Notes: generated from the sequence alone by a model not told the origin. A DNA stretch of 64,000 nucleotides from Pseudomonas umsongensis (GCF_002236105.1 NZ_NIWU01000006.1:124001-188000); one strand, 5' to 3'; positions 25,361 to 34,365 are shown, numbered from the stretch's first letter. Numbers and translations: made by a program.

Positions 25361-25954
25361 TCACACCGACAGCATCTGCCGCAACTCGACACAATCGCTC
25401 GCATGCCAATCGGTCAACTCCGGCCACGGATTATCCGGCAGGTTGACCAACACCGTCCGCGCTCCCGCCGCACGACCGCAATCAAGGTCGAAACGGTAAT
25501 CACCGACCATCACCATATCGCTGGCCGACACCTTCCAGGCTTCGGCCAGTTTCAGCAATCCTCCTGGATGCGGCTTCGGTGGCGCCTCATCGCGACCCAA
25601 CACATCTTCTACCGCAAAGCAGTCGGCCAGGCCGATAGCCTCCAGCGTGACATGCGCAAGTTCACGGGCATTGCGCGTGAGAATGCCCAGGCGATAACCG
25701 CGCCCGGCCAATTCACGCACCAACTCCACAGCCCCCGGGGCCGGTTTCGAACCTAGCGCCAGATCGCGCTCGTGCTCGAGCAGCCAGGCGTGTTTGGCGC
25801 TGGCTTCATCGGCCGGCAGCGCCGCCAGATGCGTCAGGATGTCGGCTTCAGGCGGGATCGCCAACGCGATGCGAATCGCTGCGAAATCATGCACAGCCAC
25901 CGTCAGGGTGCCGTCCATGTCGAACACCCAATGACGTACGTCGGCCAGGCTCAT
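25361..25954 (-). CDS. HAD-superfamily phosphatase
   Basis: A 197-residue HAD hydrolase. Motif I is VFDMDGTLT (residues 10-18), motif II the threonine of GILTRNARE (near 100), motif III/IV are KPHPGGLLKLAE and MVMVGDYRFDLDCGRAAG (near 155). The small helical cap suggests a phosphoglycolate-phosphatase-like enzyme. The start overlaps the TesB stop by 4 bp (ATGA), so it is translated from the tesB message. Confidence 0.92.
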   Translation of the reverse strand: MSLADVRHWVFDMDGTLTVAVHDFAAIRIALAIPPEADILTHLAALPADEASAKHAWLLEHERDLALGSKPAPGAVELVRELAGRGYRLGILTRNARELAHVTLEAIGLADCFAVEDVLGRDEAPPKPHPGGLLKLAEAWKVSASDMVMVGDYRFDLDCGRAAGARTVLVNLPDNPWPELTDWHASDCVELRQMLSV

Positions 25955-26820
25955 GCCCAATCCTTGCGATGGCGAATCAGGCCTTCCTGGGTGACCGAGG
26001 CCACCAGTTGCCCGGCGCGGTTGAACACGCTGCCACGGGAGAAGCCGCGAGAGTTGCCGGCCCATGGGCTGTCCATCGCATACAGCAACCAGTCATCGGC
26101 GCGCAGGTCGGCGTGGAACCACAATGCGTGGTCGAGGCTGGCGACCTGCATGTCCTTGTGCCAGACCGATTTGCCGTGGGGCAGCATCGAGGTGGTCAGC
26201 AGACCGAAGTCCGAGGCGTAGGCCAGCAGATACTTGTGCAATGCCGGAGAGTCGGCCAAGGCGCCGTCGGCGCGAAACCAGACGTATTTGATCGGATCGC
26301 TGGCTTTCGGGTTGTAGGGATCTTCCGCGGTGACGGGCCGGAATTCGATCGGTTTCGGGCACAGCAGTTTTTCACGCATGTGCTCGGGGATCAGGTGAGC
26401 GCGTTGCTGGGTCAGTTCCAGTTCCGATGGCAGGTTTTCCGGTCCGACCACTTGCGGCATTTGGGTCTGGTGCTGGAAACCTTCTTCGTCGTACTGGAAC
26501 GAGGCACTGCAGGTGAAGATCGGCTGGCCTTTCTGGATCGCCGTGACCCGGCGAGTGCTGAAACTGCCGCCGTCGCGCACGCGGTCCACGGAATAAACCA
26601 CTGGTAACTTGGCATCGCCCGGGCGCAGGAAATAACCATGCAGCGAATGCACATGGCGCGCCTCTTCAACGGTCTGACTGGCTGCCGACAGCGACTGACC
26701 GAGCACCTGGCCGCCGAACAGCTGACGAAAACCCAAGTCCTGGCTACGGCCGCGGAACAGGTTTTCTTCGATCGATTCCAGGCTCAGCAGGTCAACCAGA
26801 TCATCCAACACTTGGCTCAT
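25951..26820 (-). CDS. tesB: acyl-CoA thioesterase II
   Basis: A 289-residue double-hotdog thioesterase that hydrolyses medium and long acyl-CoA. Catalytic residues of the E. coli enzyme have counterparts in SLDHALWFH (Asp), DSPWAGNSRGF (Ser/Thr position) and VASVTQEGLIR (Gln). Length matches TesB. First gene of a two-gene operon with the HAD phosphatase. Confidence 0.95.
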   Translation of the reverse strand: MSQVLDDLVDLLSLESIEENLFRGRSQDLGFRQLFGGQVLGQSLSAASQTVEEARHVHSLHGYFLRPGDAKLPVVYSVDRVRDGGSFSTRRVTAIQKGQPIFTCSASFQYDEEGFQHQTQMPQVVGPENLPSELELTQQRAHLIPEHMREKLLCPKPIEFRPVTAEDPYNPKASDPIKYVWFRADGALADSPALHKYLLAYASDFGLLTTSMLPHGKSVWHKDMQVASLDHALWFHADLRADDWLLYAMDSPWAGNSRGFSRGSVFNRAGQLVASVTQEGLIRHRKDWA

Positions 26821-26926
26821 TCAGACTCTCCTCACACAACGCAATGCCGCGCAGTCCTGGCTGCGTCGGTCGATTCACTTTCTGGCCCGTGCCAACATAG
26901 GGGCCATTGTAAACGTCCGTGCCAGG

Positions 26927-27496
26927 TTATCCATGCAAGGTTTGCAGCCATTGTTCGCGGCTGATGCGATACAGCACGTGGTGACGCAGGGGATGATCGA
27001 GGGCAAGCCTGGGATGATCGAAATCATCGGCCGGATCGTGTTGCATGCCGATCGCCTGCATGACTTTCTGCGAAGGCAGGTTGCCGACCGTGGTAAAGGA
27101 CACGACTTCATCCAGAACCAGGCGATCAAACCCGCAGCGTAGAGCGGTCCATGCCGCTTCGCTGGCATAACCCAGGCCCCAATGCTCGCGCGCCAGGCGC
27201 CAGCCGATTTCAATGGCCGGTGTGAAAGGCGCGTCGAAACCGACCACGCCCAGACCGGTAAAACCGATGAACTGGCCGGTGTCTTTGCGCTCCAGCGCCC
27301 AGAAGCCAAAACCGTGCTCGGCAAAGTGCTCGCGAACCCTGCCAATCAACGAGGCACTTTCCAATCGACTCAAGGGTGCGGGAAAATAGCGCATGACCTG
27401 TGGATCGGCGCACATCGCGGCAAACTCCGGCAAATCCTCATCGCGCCACTGCCGCAATAGCAATCGAGCGCTCGCCAGTTCGAGTATCGGCTCCAT
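26927..27496 (-). CDS. GNAT acetyltransferase (RimJ/RimL type)
   Basis: A 189-residue GNAT protein. RLLLRQWRDEDLPEFAAM at the start, EIGWRLAREHWGLGYASEAA near residues 92-111 (acetyl-CoA pyrophosphate loop, here R-E-H-W-G-L-G-Y-A) and TTVGNLPSQKVMQAIGM near 135 are typical of the ribosomal-protein/small-molecule acetyltransferase branch. The start is at 27496, preceded by GGGAGGGAACG. It diverges from the deacetylase-like gene with 75 bp between starts. Confidence 0.92.
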   Translation of the reverse strand: MEPILELASARLLLRQWRDEDLPEFAAMCADPQVMRYFPAPLSRLESASLIGRVREHFAEHGFGFWALERKDTGQFIGFTGLGVVGFDAPFTPAIEIGWRLAREHWGLGYASEAAWTALRCGFDRLVLDEVVSFTTVGNLPSQKVMQAIGMQHDPADDFDHPRLALDHPLRHHVLYRISREQWLQTLHG

Positions 27497-27571
27497 CGTT
27501 CCCTCCCCAATTCCATGCCGCCAGTCTACAACGCTGCTAGGATCCTTCACTCATTGCGCAACGAAATCATC

Positions 27572-28492
27572 ATGCCACTGCCGCTGATCTACCACGAAGA
27601 CTACAGTCCCGAGTTCCCGGCGGATCATCGCTTTCCCATGGACAAGTTTCGCCTGCTGCGCGATCACCTGGTGGACAGCGGTCTCACGCGCGACGCCGAC
27701 CTGCTGCGCCCACAGTTGTGCCCGGCGGACATTCTCGCCCTCGCCCATGACCCTTCGTATATCGAGCGCTACATGAGTGGCGACTTGTCCCGCGAGGACC
27801 AGAGGCGGCTCGGCCTGCCCTGGAGCGAAGCCCTGGCCCGACGCACGGTGCGCGCGGTCGGCGGTTCGTTGCTGGCGGCGGAGCAGGCGCTGGAACATGG
27901 CCTGGCCTGCCACCTGGCGGGTGGCACCCACCATGCGCATTACGATTACCCCGCTGGCTTCTGCATCTTCAACGACCTGGCGGTGATCAGCCGTTTCCTG
28001 CTGGAGAGTGGCCGGGTCAATCGGGTGTTGATCTTCGACTGCGACGTGCATCAGGGCGACGGCACTGCACGTATTCTGCATGACACTCCAGAGGCGGTGA
28101 CCGTTTCCCTGCACTGCGAAAAGAACTTTCCCACACGCAAGGCCGAAAGTGACTGGGACATCCCGCTTCCCAACGGCATGGGCGATGCCGATTACCTGAA
28201 AGTGGTGGACGATGCGCTCAACTACCTCTTGCCCCTCTATCAGCCGGACCTGGTGCTGTATGACGCGGGTGTCGATGTGCATAAGGATGATGCGCTCGGT
28301 TACCTGAAGCTGACAGACCAAGGCGTCGCCGCTCGCGATGAAGCCGTCATGCGCCATTGCCTGGGCCGCGATATCCCGGTGGTCGGCGTGATCGGCGGCG
28401 GGTACAGCAAGGACCGCCAGGCCCTCGCCCGCCGCCATGGCATCCTGCATCACAGCGCCGAGCGGGTCTGGCAGTCATCAGGCTGTCACTGA
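27572..28492 (+). CDS. histone-deacetylase family amidohydrolase
   Basis: A 306-residue class II-like zinc deacetylase. Tandem active-site histidines are in GGTHHAHYDYPAGFC (near residue 128), zinc ligands Asp and His in IFDCDVHQGDGTA (near 160), the third ligand Asp in YDAGVDVHKDDALG (near 240), and the catalytic tyrosine in IGGGYSKD (near 280). Bacterial members remove acetyl groups from polyamines, acetoin-pathway molecules or proteins; which applies here is not visible. No strong ribosome site. Confidence 0.92.
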   Translation: MPLPLIYHEDYSPEFPADHRFPMDKFRLLRDHLVDSGLTRDADLLRPQLCPADILALAHDPSYIERYMSGDLSREDQRRLGLPWSEALARRTVRAVGGSLLAAEQALEHGLACHLAGGTHHAHYDYPAGFCIFNDLAVISRFLLESGRVNRVLIFDCDVHQGDGTARILHDTPEAVTVSLHCEKNFPTRKAESDWDIPLPNGMGDADYLKVVDDALNYLLPLYQPDLVLYDAGVDVHKDDALGYLKLTDQGVAARDEAVMRHCLGRDIPVVGVIGGGYSKDRQALARRHGILHHSAERVWQSSGCH

Positions 28493-28493
28493 G

Positions 28494-28539
28494 TTGTGGA
28501 TGCTTTACCCACAATGCCTGTGGAACCGCCTGTGGATAA
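28494..28539. other. cluster of DnaA-box-like nonamers
   Basis: TGTGGATAA at 28531-28539 is an exact consensus DnaA box (reverse complement TTATCCACA). TTGTGGATG (28494) and TGTGGAACC (28519) are partial matches in the same orientation within 46 bp, in a non-coding gap. Confidence 0.4.
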
Positions 28540-28630
28540 CCTGAGTGAAAGGGACTACAGACCATGCGGGGTGTGGGCTGCGGAGCGGTGGTTGTTTTTT
28601 AACCAGCCTCAATAACGCCAACGAAACCTT

Positions 28631-28718
28631 TGTGGGAGCGAGCCTGCTCGCGAAGGCGGCAGCACATCCAACCATGATGCGTCTGACATAACGCATTCGC
28701 GAGCAGGCTCGCTCCCAC
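28631..28718. repeat. REP pair, TGTGGGAGCGAGC family
   Basis: Perfect 23-bp inverted arms (TGTGGGAGCGAGCCTGCTCG and complement) flanking a 42-bp spacer, in the gap ahead of the flavoprotein gene. Confidence 0.9.
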
Positions 28719-28774
28719 CGGGGACTGGGCTGGTAGAATGCCCGGCTTCATTCACGAAAACCGCAGTGCACCCC

Positions 28775-30016
28775 ATGACCCAATCCTCAACCTCCTCCCC
28801 TTCCCATGTCGCCATCATCGGCGGCGGCCCCGCCGGGCTGATGGCGGCTGAAGTGTTGAGCCAGGCCGGGATCAAGGTCGACCTGTACGATGGCATGCCT
28901 TCGGTGGGGCGAAAATTCCTTCTGGCCGGCGTCGGCGGCATGAACATCACCCACTCCGAAGCCTACCCGGCCTTCCTCTCGCGCTATGCCGAACGCGCCC
29001 CACAGATTGCGCCGCTGCTGCGCGCCTTCGGTGCCGATGCGCTGTGCCAGTGGATTCACGGACTGGGCATCGACACCTTCGTCGGCAGCTCCGGCCGCGT
29101 ATTCCCCACTGACATGAAAGCCGCGCCGCTGTTGCGTGCCTGGCTCAAACGCCTGCGCGACAGCGGCGTAGTTATCCACACCCGCCACCGCTGGCTCGGC
29201 TGGGATGATCGCGGCGGTTTGCGCATCGACTGTCCCGATGGCGAAAAAACCGTTCAAGCCGATGCCACCTTGCTCGCCCTGGGTGGCGGCAGTTGGTCGC
29301 GCCTGGGTTCGGACGGCGGGTGGATGCTGCCACTGGAGCAAAAGGCTGTAGGACTCGCGCCGCTGCAGCCAAGTAATTGCGGCTTCGAGGTGCAGGCCTG
29401 GAGTGATTTGATGGTCAGCAAATTCGCTGGTGCGCCGCTGAAAAACATTGCGATCGGCCTCAATGATGACGCACCAAGGCTGGGTGAATGTGTGATCACT
29501 GCGACCGGGATTGAAGGGAGCCTGATCTACGCCCTGTCGGCAGCGATCCGTGAAGCGATCAACCAGCACGGCTCGGCGATCATTCACCTGGACCTTCTGC
29601 CAGGCCGGCCTGTGGATAAAATCCAGGCTGCACTGAGCAAGTCGCGCGGCTCACGCTCGATGGCTAAACATTTGCACAGTCAGTTGGGCATCGATGGGGT
29701 GAAAGCGGCGTTGTTGCGGGAGCTGACATCTGCCGAAACCTTTACCGACATGGCATTGCTGGCCAAAACGATCAAGGCGTTGCCCCTAACCCTGGTGAAG
29801 ACCCGACCATTGGACGAAGCCATCAGCAGCGCGGGCGGTGTGAAGTTCGAGTCGATGGATGAACGATTGATGCTCAAGCAAATGCCTGGGGTTTTCTGCG
29901 CGGGGGAAATGCTCGATTGGGAAGCGCCAACGGGCGGCTATCTGCTGACGGCGTGTTTCGCCAGTGGGCGTGCGGCGGGATTGGGGATGGTGGAGTGGTT
30001 GCAGCGCAAGGGCTGA
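28775..30016 (+). CDS. NAD(P)/FAD-dependent oxidoreductase, HI0933/TIGR03862 type
   Basis: A 413-residue flavoprotein. FAD motif VAIIGGGPAGLMAAEVLSQAG (quoted in part as GGGPAGLMAAE, near residue 16), GRKFLLAGVGGMNITHS near 48, SSGRVFPTDMKAAPLL near 110, and the C-terminal GEMLDWEAPTGGYLL near 380 with ATG-like GGYLLTACFASGR are diagnostic for the HI0933 family. Reaction unknown; some relatives are ene-reductases of bile-acid metabolism. The ATG at 28775 is taken; an in-frame GTG lies 9 nt upstream. Confidence 0.9.
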   Translation: MTQSSTSSPSHVAIIGGGPAGLMAAEVLSQAGIKVDLYDGMPSVGRKFLLAGVGGMNITHSEAYPAFLSRYAERAPQIAPLLRAFGADALCQWIHGLGIDTFVGSSGRVFPTDMKAAPLLRAWLKRLRDSGVVIHTRHRWLGWDDRGGLRIDCPDGEKTVQADATLLALGGGSWSRLGSDGGWMLPLEQKAVGLAPLQPSNCGFEVQAWSDLMVSKFAGAPLKNIAIGLNDDAPRLGECVITATGIEGSLIYALSAAIREAINQHGSAIIHLDLLPGRPVDKIQAALSKSRGSRSMAKHLHSQLGIDGVKAALLRELTSAETFTDMALLAKTIKALPLTLVKTRPLDEAISSAGGVKFESMDERLMLKQMPGVFCAGEMLDWEAPTGGYLLTACFASGRAAGLGMVEWLQRKG

Positions 30017-30031
30017 AGACCAGGGCGCGCC

Positions 30032-30124
30032 CTTCGCGAGCAGGCTCGCTCCCACAATGGGTCTGTGTCGTACACAAATACAGTGTTCACAGAAGATCAA
30101 TGTGGGAGCGAGCTAGCTCCGGGC
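30032..30124. repeat. REP pair, TGTGGGAGCGAGC family, inverted and partly decayed
   Basis: The left arm (TTCGCGAGCAGGCTCGCTCC) is intact; the right arm (TGTGGGAGCGAGCTAGCTCC) has diverged at its end. The doublet is in the outward orientation relative to 28631. It sits in the convergent gap between the flavoprotein and rhlE. Confidence 0.8.
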
Positions 30125-30164
30125 GGCGCTCCGACGAAGGCGGCCTAACAGACGCCGCCGCTAA

Positions 30165-31502
30165 TCAAGGCTTACGCTTACGCGGCCCAGTGTTGAACAC
30201 CGGCACTTTGCGCACAGGCTTGATCGAAGGCTCCGCTGGCGCAGCCTCCCCGCTATCGACCCACTTGCCGAGATTGCGCTTACCGCCACCACCCGACGTT
30301 TTTGGCTTCTTCGGTTTCTTCGGCTTCTTGATTACCTGACCACTGGCGTCGGTGTCCGGCACGCGATGCTCTGGCTCGAAGTCCGGTTCGTTCTGACGCT
30401 TGAGCGTCTGGCGGGTCAACATCTCGATGGCCGACAGCAGATTCACTTCATCGGCGCACACCAGGGAAATCGCCTCGCCCGTGGAGCCGGCACGCCCGGT
30501 GCGACCGATACGGTGGATGTAATCCTCGGCCACGATCGGCAAATCGAAGTTGACCACCAACGGCAGGTCTTCGATATCCAGGCCGCGGGCCGCGACATCG
30601 GTGGCGACCAGTATCTGCACTTCACTGAGCTTGAAGCGGTCCAGCGCGCGCTGACGGGTCGCCTGCGGCTTGTCGCCGTGGATGCCATCGGCGTTGATGC
30701 CCAGGCCCTGGAGTTTTTCCACCAGCGCGTCCACGCCGTTGCGGGTCTTGGCGAACACCAGCACCTGCTTCCACTTGCCCTTGCGCATCAAGTGCACAAA
30801 CAGCTCCGGCTTGCGCTTCTTGTCCACCGTCACGATCCATTGCTTGACCGTATTGGCGGCAACGTTGCGCGGGCTGACTTCGATACTCAGCGGGTCATTG
30901 AGCATTTGCCCGGCCAGCAGGCGAATGTCGTCGGAGAACGTGGCGGAGAACAGCAACGTCTGGCGCTTCTTGGGCAGTGCCCGATAGATATTCGCCAGTT
31001 CCTCGGAGAAACCCAGGTCGAGCATGCGATCGGCCTCGTCCAGCACCAGGGTTTGCAGCTGATTGAACTTCAGTGCGTTCTGGCGGAACAGGTCGAGCAA
31101 ACGGCCCGGGGTCGCCACCAACAAGTCGACGCCGCTGCGCAGCTTCATCATTTGCGGGTTGATACTGACGCCACCGTACACCGCGTAGGTGCGCAACGGC
31201 AGGTTCTCGGCGTATTGGCGAACCGCTTCGTGAACCTGCTCGGCCAGCTCTCGGGTCGGCACCAGAATCAGCGCACGCACCGAGTTGGCGGTGACTTTCG
31301 GCCCTTCCATGGCCAGCAACTGCAGCAGTGGCAGCGCGAAACCGGCGGTCTTGCCGGTGCCGGTCTGGGCGGCGGCCATCAGGTCGCGACCGGCCAGCAC
31401 CGCCGGAATGGCTTGCGCCTGAACTGGCGTCGGAGTCTGGTAGCCGAGCGTCTCAAGGGAGCGCAGCAAGGGTTCGATCAGGCCAAGGGTGGCGAAAGTC
31501 AT
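30165..31502 (-). CDS. rhlE: DEAD-box RNA helicase RhlE
   Basis: A 445-residue ATP-dependent RNA helicase. All motifs are in order: Q motif PTPVQAQAIP, motif I AAQTGTGKT (near residue 45), PTRELAEQ, TPGRLLD, DEADRMLD (near 155), SATF, then VATDVAARGLDIE and HRIGRTGRAGSTG (near 335). The C-terminal 70 residues are a low-complexity basic tail (KKPKKPKKPK, then GGGGKRNLG), likely to bind RNA. Role in RNA turnover and cold growth. Its position next to the DMT exporter, Lrp regulator and two nuclease-like genes matches related genomes. Confidence 0.95.
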   Translation of the reverse strand: MTFATLGLIEPLLRSLETLGYQTPTPVQAQAIPAVLAGRDLMAAAQTGTGKTAGFALPLLQLLAMEGPKVTANSVRALILVPTRELAEQVHEAVRQYAENLPLRTYAVYGGVSINPQMMKLRSGVDLLVATPGRLLDLFRQNALKFNQLQTLVLDEADRMLDLGFSEELANIYRALPKKRQTLLFSATFSDDIRLLAGQMLNDPLSIEVSPRNVAANTVKQWIVTVDKKRKPELFVHLMRKGKWKQVLVFAKTRNGVDALVEKLQGLGINADGIHGDKPQATRQRALDRFKLSEVQILVATDVAARGLDIEDLPLVVNFDLPIVAEDYIHRIGRTGRAGSTGEAISLVCADEVNLLSAIEMLTRQTLKRQNEPDFEPEHRVPDTDASGQVIKKPKKPKKPKTSGGGGKRNLGKWVDSGEAAPAEPSIKPVRKVPVFNTGPRKRKP

Positions 31503-31567
31503 GGGAGTACCGTAGGAAAAATCAGCGCGATTACGCGAAACATGTTTGCAATGGCGCGCAGTTTACC

Positions 31568-32509
31568 CTAATTCACACGGGATTCTGTCGGCACCGCCGT
31601 CGGCTCCAACTTCACCACTGGCCGCTCCGGTGTGCGACGCCACTGCGGCAGGCCAATCAGCACCACGGCACTGATGATCACCAACATGGCCAATGCTTCT
31701 TCGATGCCAATGGTTTCTCCGACAAACACGATCCCCAGCAACACGGCCACCGCCGGGTTGACGTAGGCATAACTGGTGGCCGCCGCCGGACGCACATGCT
31801 TGAGCAGATACATGTAGGCGTTGAAGGCAATGATCGAGCCGAACACGGTCAAGTACGCCAGCGCTGCCCAACCCTCGATGGGCGGGACCTGCTCCAGGTG
31901 CTCGCCGCTTACCGCACTGCCGATCAGCAATACCACGCCACCCACCAGCATTTCCACGGCACTGGCCATTGCGCCTTGAGGCAACGGCAAGTGTTTGCTC
32001 CACACTGAGCCGAATGCCCAGGTTGCCGCGGCAAAGATCAGTAATGCCGCTCCCAAAGGACTCGATTGCAGGTTGGAGCCGAGATTAAGCATGACGATGC
32101 CAATCATCCCGAGTGCAACACCCGCCCATTCAAGACGGGTATTACGCGCGCCCCAGAAATAGCCACAGAGCAAGGTAAACAGCGGCACCGTCGCCACCGC
32201 CAGCGCGGCCACGCCGGAAGCCACGCCCGTGTGCTCGGCCACGCTGACCGCACCGTTGCCGCACGCCAGCAACAATACGCCGATGATCCCCGCAGCTTTC
32301 CATTGTGCCCAGGTCGGCGCTGGCGCCCCGCGCCAGCGCAGGTAGGCGTACATCAGGCTCCCAGCGATCACGAAGCGAATGCCGGCGAGCAGCAAGGGCG
32401 GCCAGTACTCCACACCGATGCGGATCACCAGGTAGGTCGAGCCCCAAATCACGTACAGCGCGAAAAAGGCAGCGATCAACGGTAAGGGGAAGCGACGTAG
32501 GCCGGACAT
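31568..32509 (-). CDS. EamA-family transporter (YedA-like)
   Basis: A 313-residue inner-membrane protein with ten hydrophobic segments in two EamA repeats; YVIWGSTYLVIRIGVEYWPP near residue 18 and VNPAVAVLLGIVFVGETIG near 250 are family landmarks. Members export amino acids or related metabolites. It diverges from an Lrp/AsnC regulator with a 165-bp gap; Lrp-type proteins often control amino-acid exporters, so regulation by the neighbour is likely. Confidence 0.9.
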   Translation of the reverse strand: MSGLRRFPLPLIAAFFALYVIWGSTYLVIRIGVEYWPPLLLAGIRFVIAGSLMYAYLRWRGAPAPTWAQWKAAGIIGVLLLACGNGAVSVAEHTGVASGVAALAVATVPLFTLLCGYFWGARNTRLEWAGVALGMIGIVMLNLGSNLQSSPLGAALLIFAAATWAFGSVWSKHLPLPQGAMASAVEMLVGGVVLLIGSAVSGEHLEQVPPIEGWAALAYLTVFGSIIAFNAYMYLLKHVRPAAATSYAYVNPAVAVLLGIVFVGETIGIEEALAMLVIISAVVLIGLPQWRRTPERPVVKLEPTAVPTESRVN

Positions 32510-32674
32510 GATGGGCAGCTCACAGGCAGAACAGGTGAACGGCTATTCTAGAAAGGCTAACGCTGGAAAATAAGTTACAAAACCTGTTTAAACCGCCGGT
32601 ACACTTTTCAAAACACGGAGTTCAGCGCTATAAACCGTGCTTTCGAAAGTCGGTCATTTTCAGGAGCTGCCTCG

Positions 32675-33127
32675 ATGGATAAGTACGACCGCATGCTGCT
32701 CAGCGCCCTGCTGGAAAACGGACGCGCGTCCTACGCCGACCTCGCGCGCAAGGTCAACCTTTCCGCCCCGGCCGTGGCCGAACGCGTGGCCAAACTCGAA
32801 GCCAGCGGCGTGATTACCGGTTACCAGGCGAAAGTCGACATGGCCAAGCTCGGCCTGCCGATCCAGTGTGTGATTGAACTGCGCCTGAACCAGCACGGCA
32901 ACCAGAAAGCCTACGACGACCTGATCAAGATCCCGCAACTGACTGAATGCCACCGCGTGACTGGTGATCCTTGCGTGATCATGCAAGCGGCGGTGGGGTC
33001 GATGCCTGAGCTGGAAGAGTTGATCAACCGGATTGCCACGTTTGGCTTCAGCAAGACGTCGATCGTGTTGTCGAGTGCGATAGAGAAGCGGGTGCCGTTG
33101 GGGCAGTTGGAAATGAAGCCGGTCTGA
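32675..33127 (+). CDS. Lrp/AsnC-family regulator of the adjacent exporter
   Basis: A 150-residue regulator: helix-turn-helix (about residues 4-50, SYADLARKVNLSAPAVAERV) and RAM ligand domain (about 65-140, with TECHRVTGDPCVIMQAAVG). AGGAGCTG precedes the ATG. Divergent to the YedA-like exporter. The effector is probably an amino acid; not identifiable from sequence. Confidence 0.93.
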   Translation: MDKYDRMLLSALLENGRASYADLARKVNLSAPAVAERVAKLEASGVITGYQAKVDMAKLGLPIQCVIELRLNQHGNQKAYDDLIKIPQLTECHRVTGDPCVIMQAAVGSMPELEELINRIATFGFSKTSIVLSSAIEKRVPLGQLEMKPV

Positions 33128-33144
33128 AGTCGATTGCGGTCGAG

Positions 33145-33234
33145 TGTGGGAGCGGGCTTGCTCGCGAAAGCGGTTGATCATTCAACACTGATATTGACTG
33201 ATCTATCGCTTTCGCGAGCAAGCCCGCTCCCACA
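33145..33234. repeat. REP pair, TGTGGGAGCGGGC family
   Basis: Perfect 28-bp inverted arms extending through the family core to GCGAAAGCG, 34-bp spacer, in the convergent gap between the Lrp and exonuclease genes. One of the best preserved pairs. Confidence 0.92.
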
Positions 33235-33257
33235 TTTGAATAGTGGTGTGTTCGGAA

Positions 33258-33863
33258 TCAGCGGCAGCGCTTGAGGTGTTCGCCCACCTTCGCCGCCGGC
33301 ACTTTCTGCAATTTGCACAACAGATCATGGGACAGCTCGCTCAGGCCATGCCTGTGCCGCAGTTCTTCGGCCAGGTGCACCGTCAGGTTAGCCGCCATTT
33401 CGGCATCGGCCATAGCCCGGTGAGCCTTGCCGGTGTGGGGCAGGTTGGCGAAGGTGGTGAGGGTGCCGAGCTTGTGGTTAGGTGCCGCAGGCATCAGGCG
33501 TCGGGCCAGCAACAGTGAGCAGGCAAAGTTCTGCAGGCGCGTGCGTTTGATCCGCCCCAGTTCGAAGTCCCAGAACTTCTGGTCGAACGCGGCGTTATGG
33601 GCCAGCAATGGCGTGGTGCCGACAAACTCGTTGACCTCGTTCATCACCTGCTCGGCCGAAGGCGCGGTGCGCAGCATGGCGTTGCTGATTCCGGTCAGTT
33701 GTTCGATGAAGCCCGGGACGCGCACGCCGGCGTTCATCAGGCTCTGGTAACGCTCGACGATGCGCCCTTGTTCAAGGATCACCACGGCAATTTCCGTGGC
33801 CCGGCAACTGCTGCTCGGAGAGATCCCGGTGGTTTCAAAGTCGATGACTGCTATGCGTTCCAA
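33258..33863 (-). CDS. DEDDh 3'-5' exonuclease
   Basis: A 201-residue exonuclease of the DnaQ/PolC-epsilon type. ExoI motif VIDFETTG (residues 6-13) gives the D-x-E pair, ExoII is LLAHNAAFDQKFWDFE (near 87), and ExoIII is HRAMADAEM (near 148), so the catalytic DEDDh set is complete. It is a stand-alone proofreading-like or RNA/DNA-trimming nuclease. It lies 22 bp downstream of the NYN-domain gene on the same strand. Confidence 0.92.
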   Translation of the reverse strand: MERIAVIDFETTGISPSSSCRATEIAVVILEQGRIVERYQSLMNAGVRVPGFIEQLTGISNAMLRTAPSAEQVMNEVNEFVGTTPLLAHNAAFDQKFWDFELGRIKRTRLQNFACSLLLARRLMPAAPNHKLGTLTTFANLPHTGKAHRAMADAEMAANLTVHLAEELRHRHGLSELSHDLLCKLQKVPAAKVGEHLKRCR

Positions 33864-33885
33864 ACCTGTTTGAACTCCGTAAAAA

Positions 33886-34365
33886 TCAATTCTTGAGCAG
33901 CAACGCGCCTTCGATCGGCACGTAGCGGCTGGCGGCGCGGATCAGCGAGTTGGCCGTCAGGCCCGGTACGCCGTAGGCCACCGCTTGCACGCCGTGCTTG
34001 CTGATGATGCGTTCCAGCAGCATGTCGAAATCACCGTCGCCAGAGGCCAGCACCACTTCATCGACATGGTCGGCCGCGTCCATGATGTCGAGGGTGATAC
34101 CCACGTCCCAGTCGCCCTTCGCCGAGCCGTCGCTGCGCTGGATATAGGGCTTGAGCTTCACGGTAAAACCAAGGTTGCGCAGGATCTGCTGGAACTGCTG
34201 CTGTTTGCTGTCGCCACGATCGATCGCGTAGGCGTAGGCCTCGACAATTTCGCCTTGCTTGCTGATATCAGCCCACAACGCGGCATAGTTGAAGTGGCAG
34301 CCATAAGCCTGGCGTACGGTGTAGTAGAGGTTCTGGACATCGGCGAACACTGCGATTTTTTTCAC
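33886..34365 (-). CDS. NYN/PIN-like domain protein (LabA/DUF88 type), GTG start
   Basis: A 159-residue putative ribonuclease. The acidic set of the NYN fold is present: Asp in IAVFADVQNLYY (near residue 8), KGDWDVGITLDIM (near 90) and EVVLASGDGDFDMLL (near 110). The GTG at 34365 is preferred: it begins the conserved domain and has GAGGTG upstream, whereas the earlier ATG at 34434 adds 23 unrelated residues. Upstream of the DEDDh exonuclease, suggesting joint action on RNA. Confidence 0.85.
   Translation of the reverse strand: MKKIAVFADVQNLYYTVRQAYGCHFNYAALWADISKQGEIVEAYAYAIDRGDSKQQQFQQILRNLGFTVKLKPYIQRSDGSAKGDWDVGITLDIMDAADHVDEVVLASGDGDFDMLLERIISKHGVQAVAYGVPGLTANSLIRAASRYVPIEGALLLKN

Noticed and set aside
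29167..29178. DnaA box (TTATCCACA) inside the flavoprotein gene
   Set aside because: A single copy within coding sequence, expected by chance.
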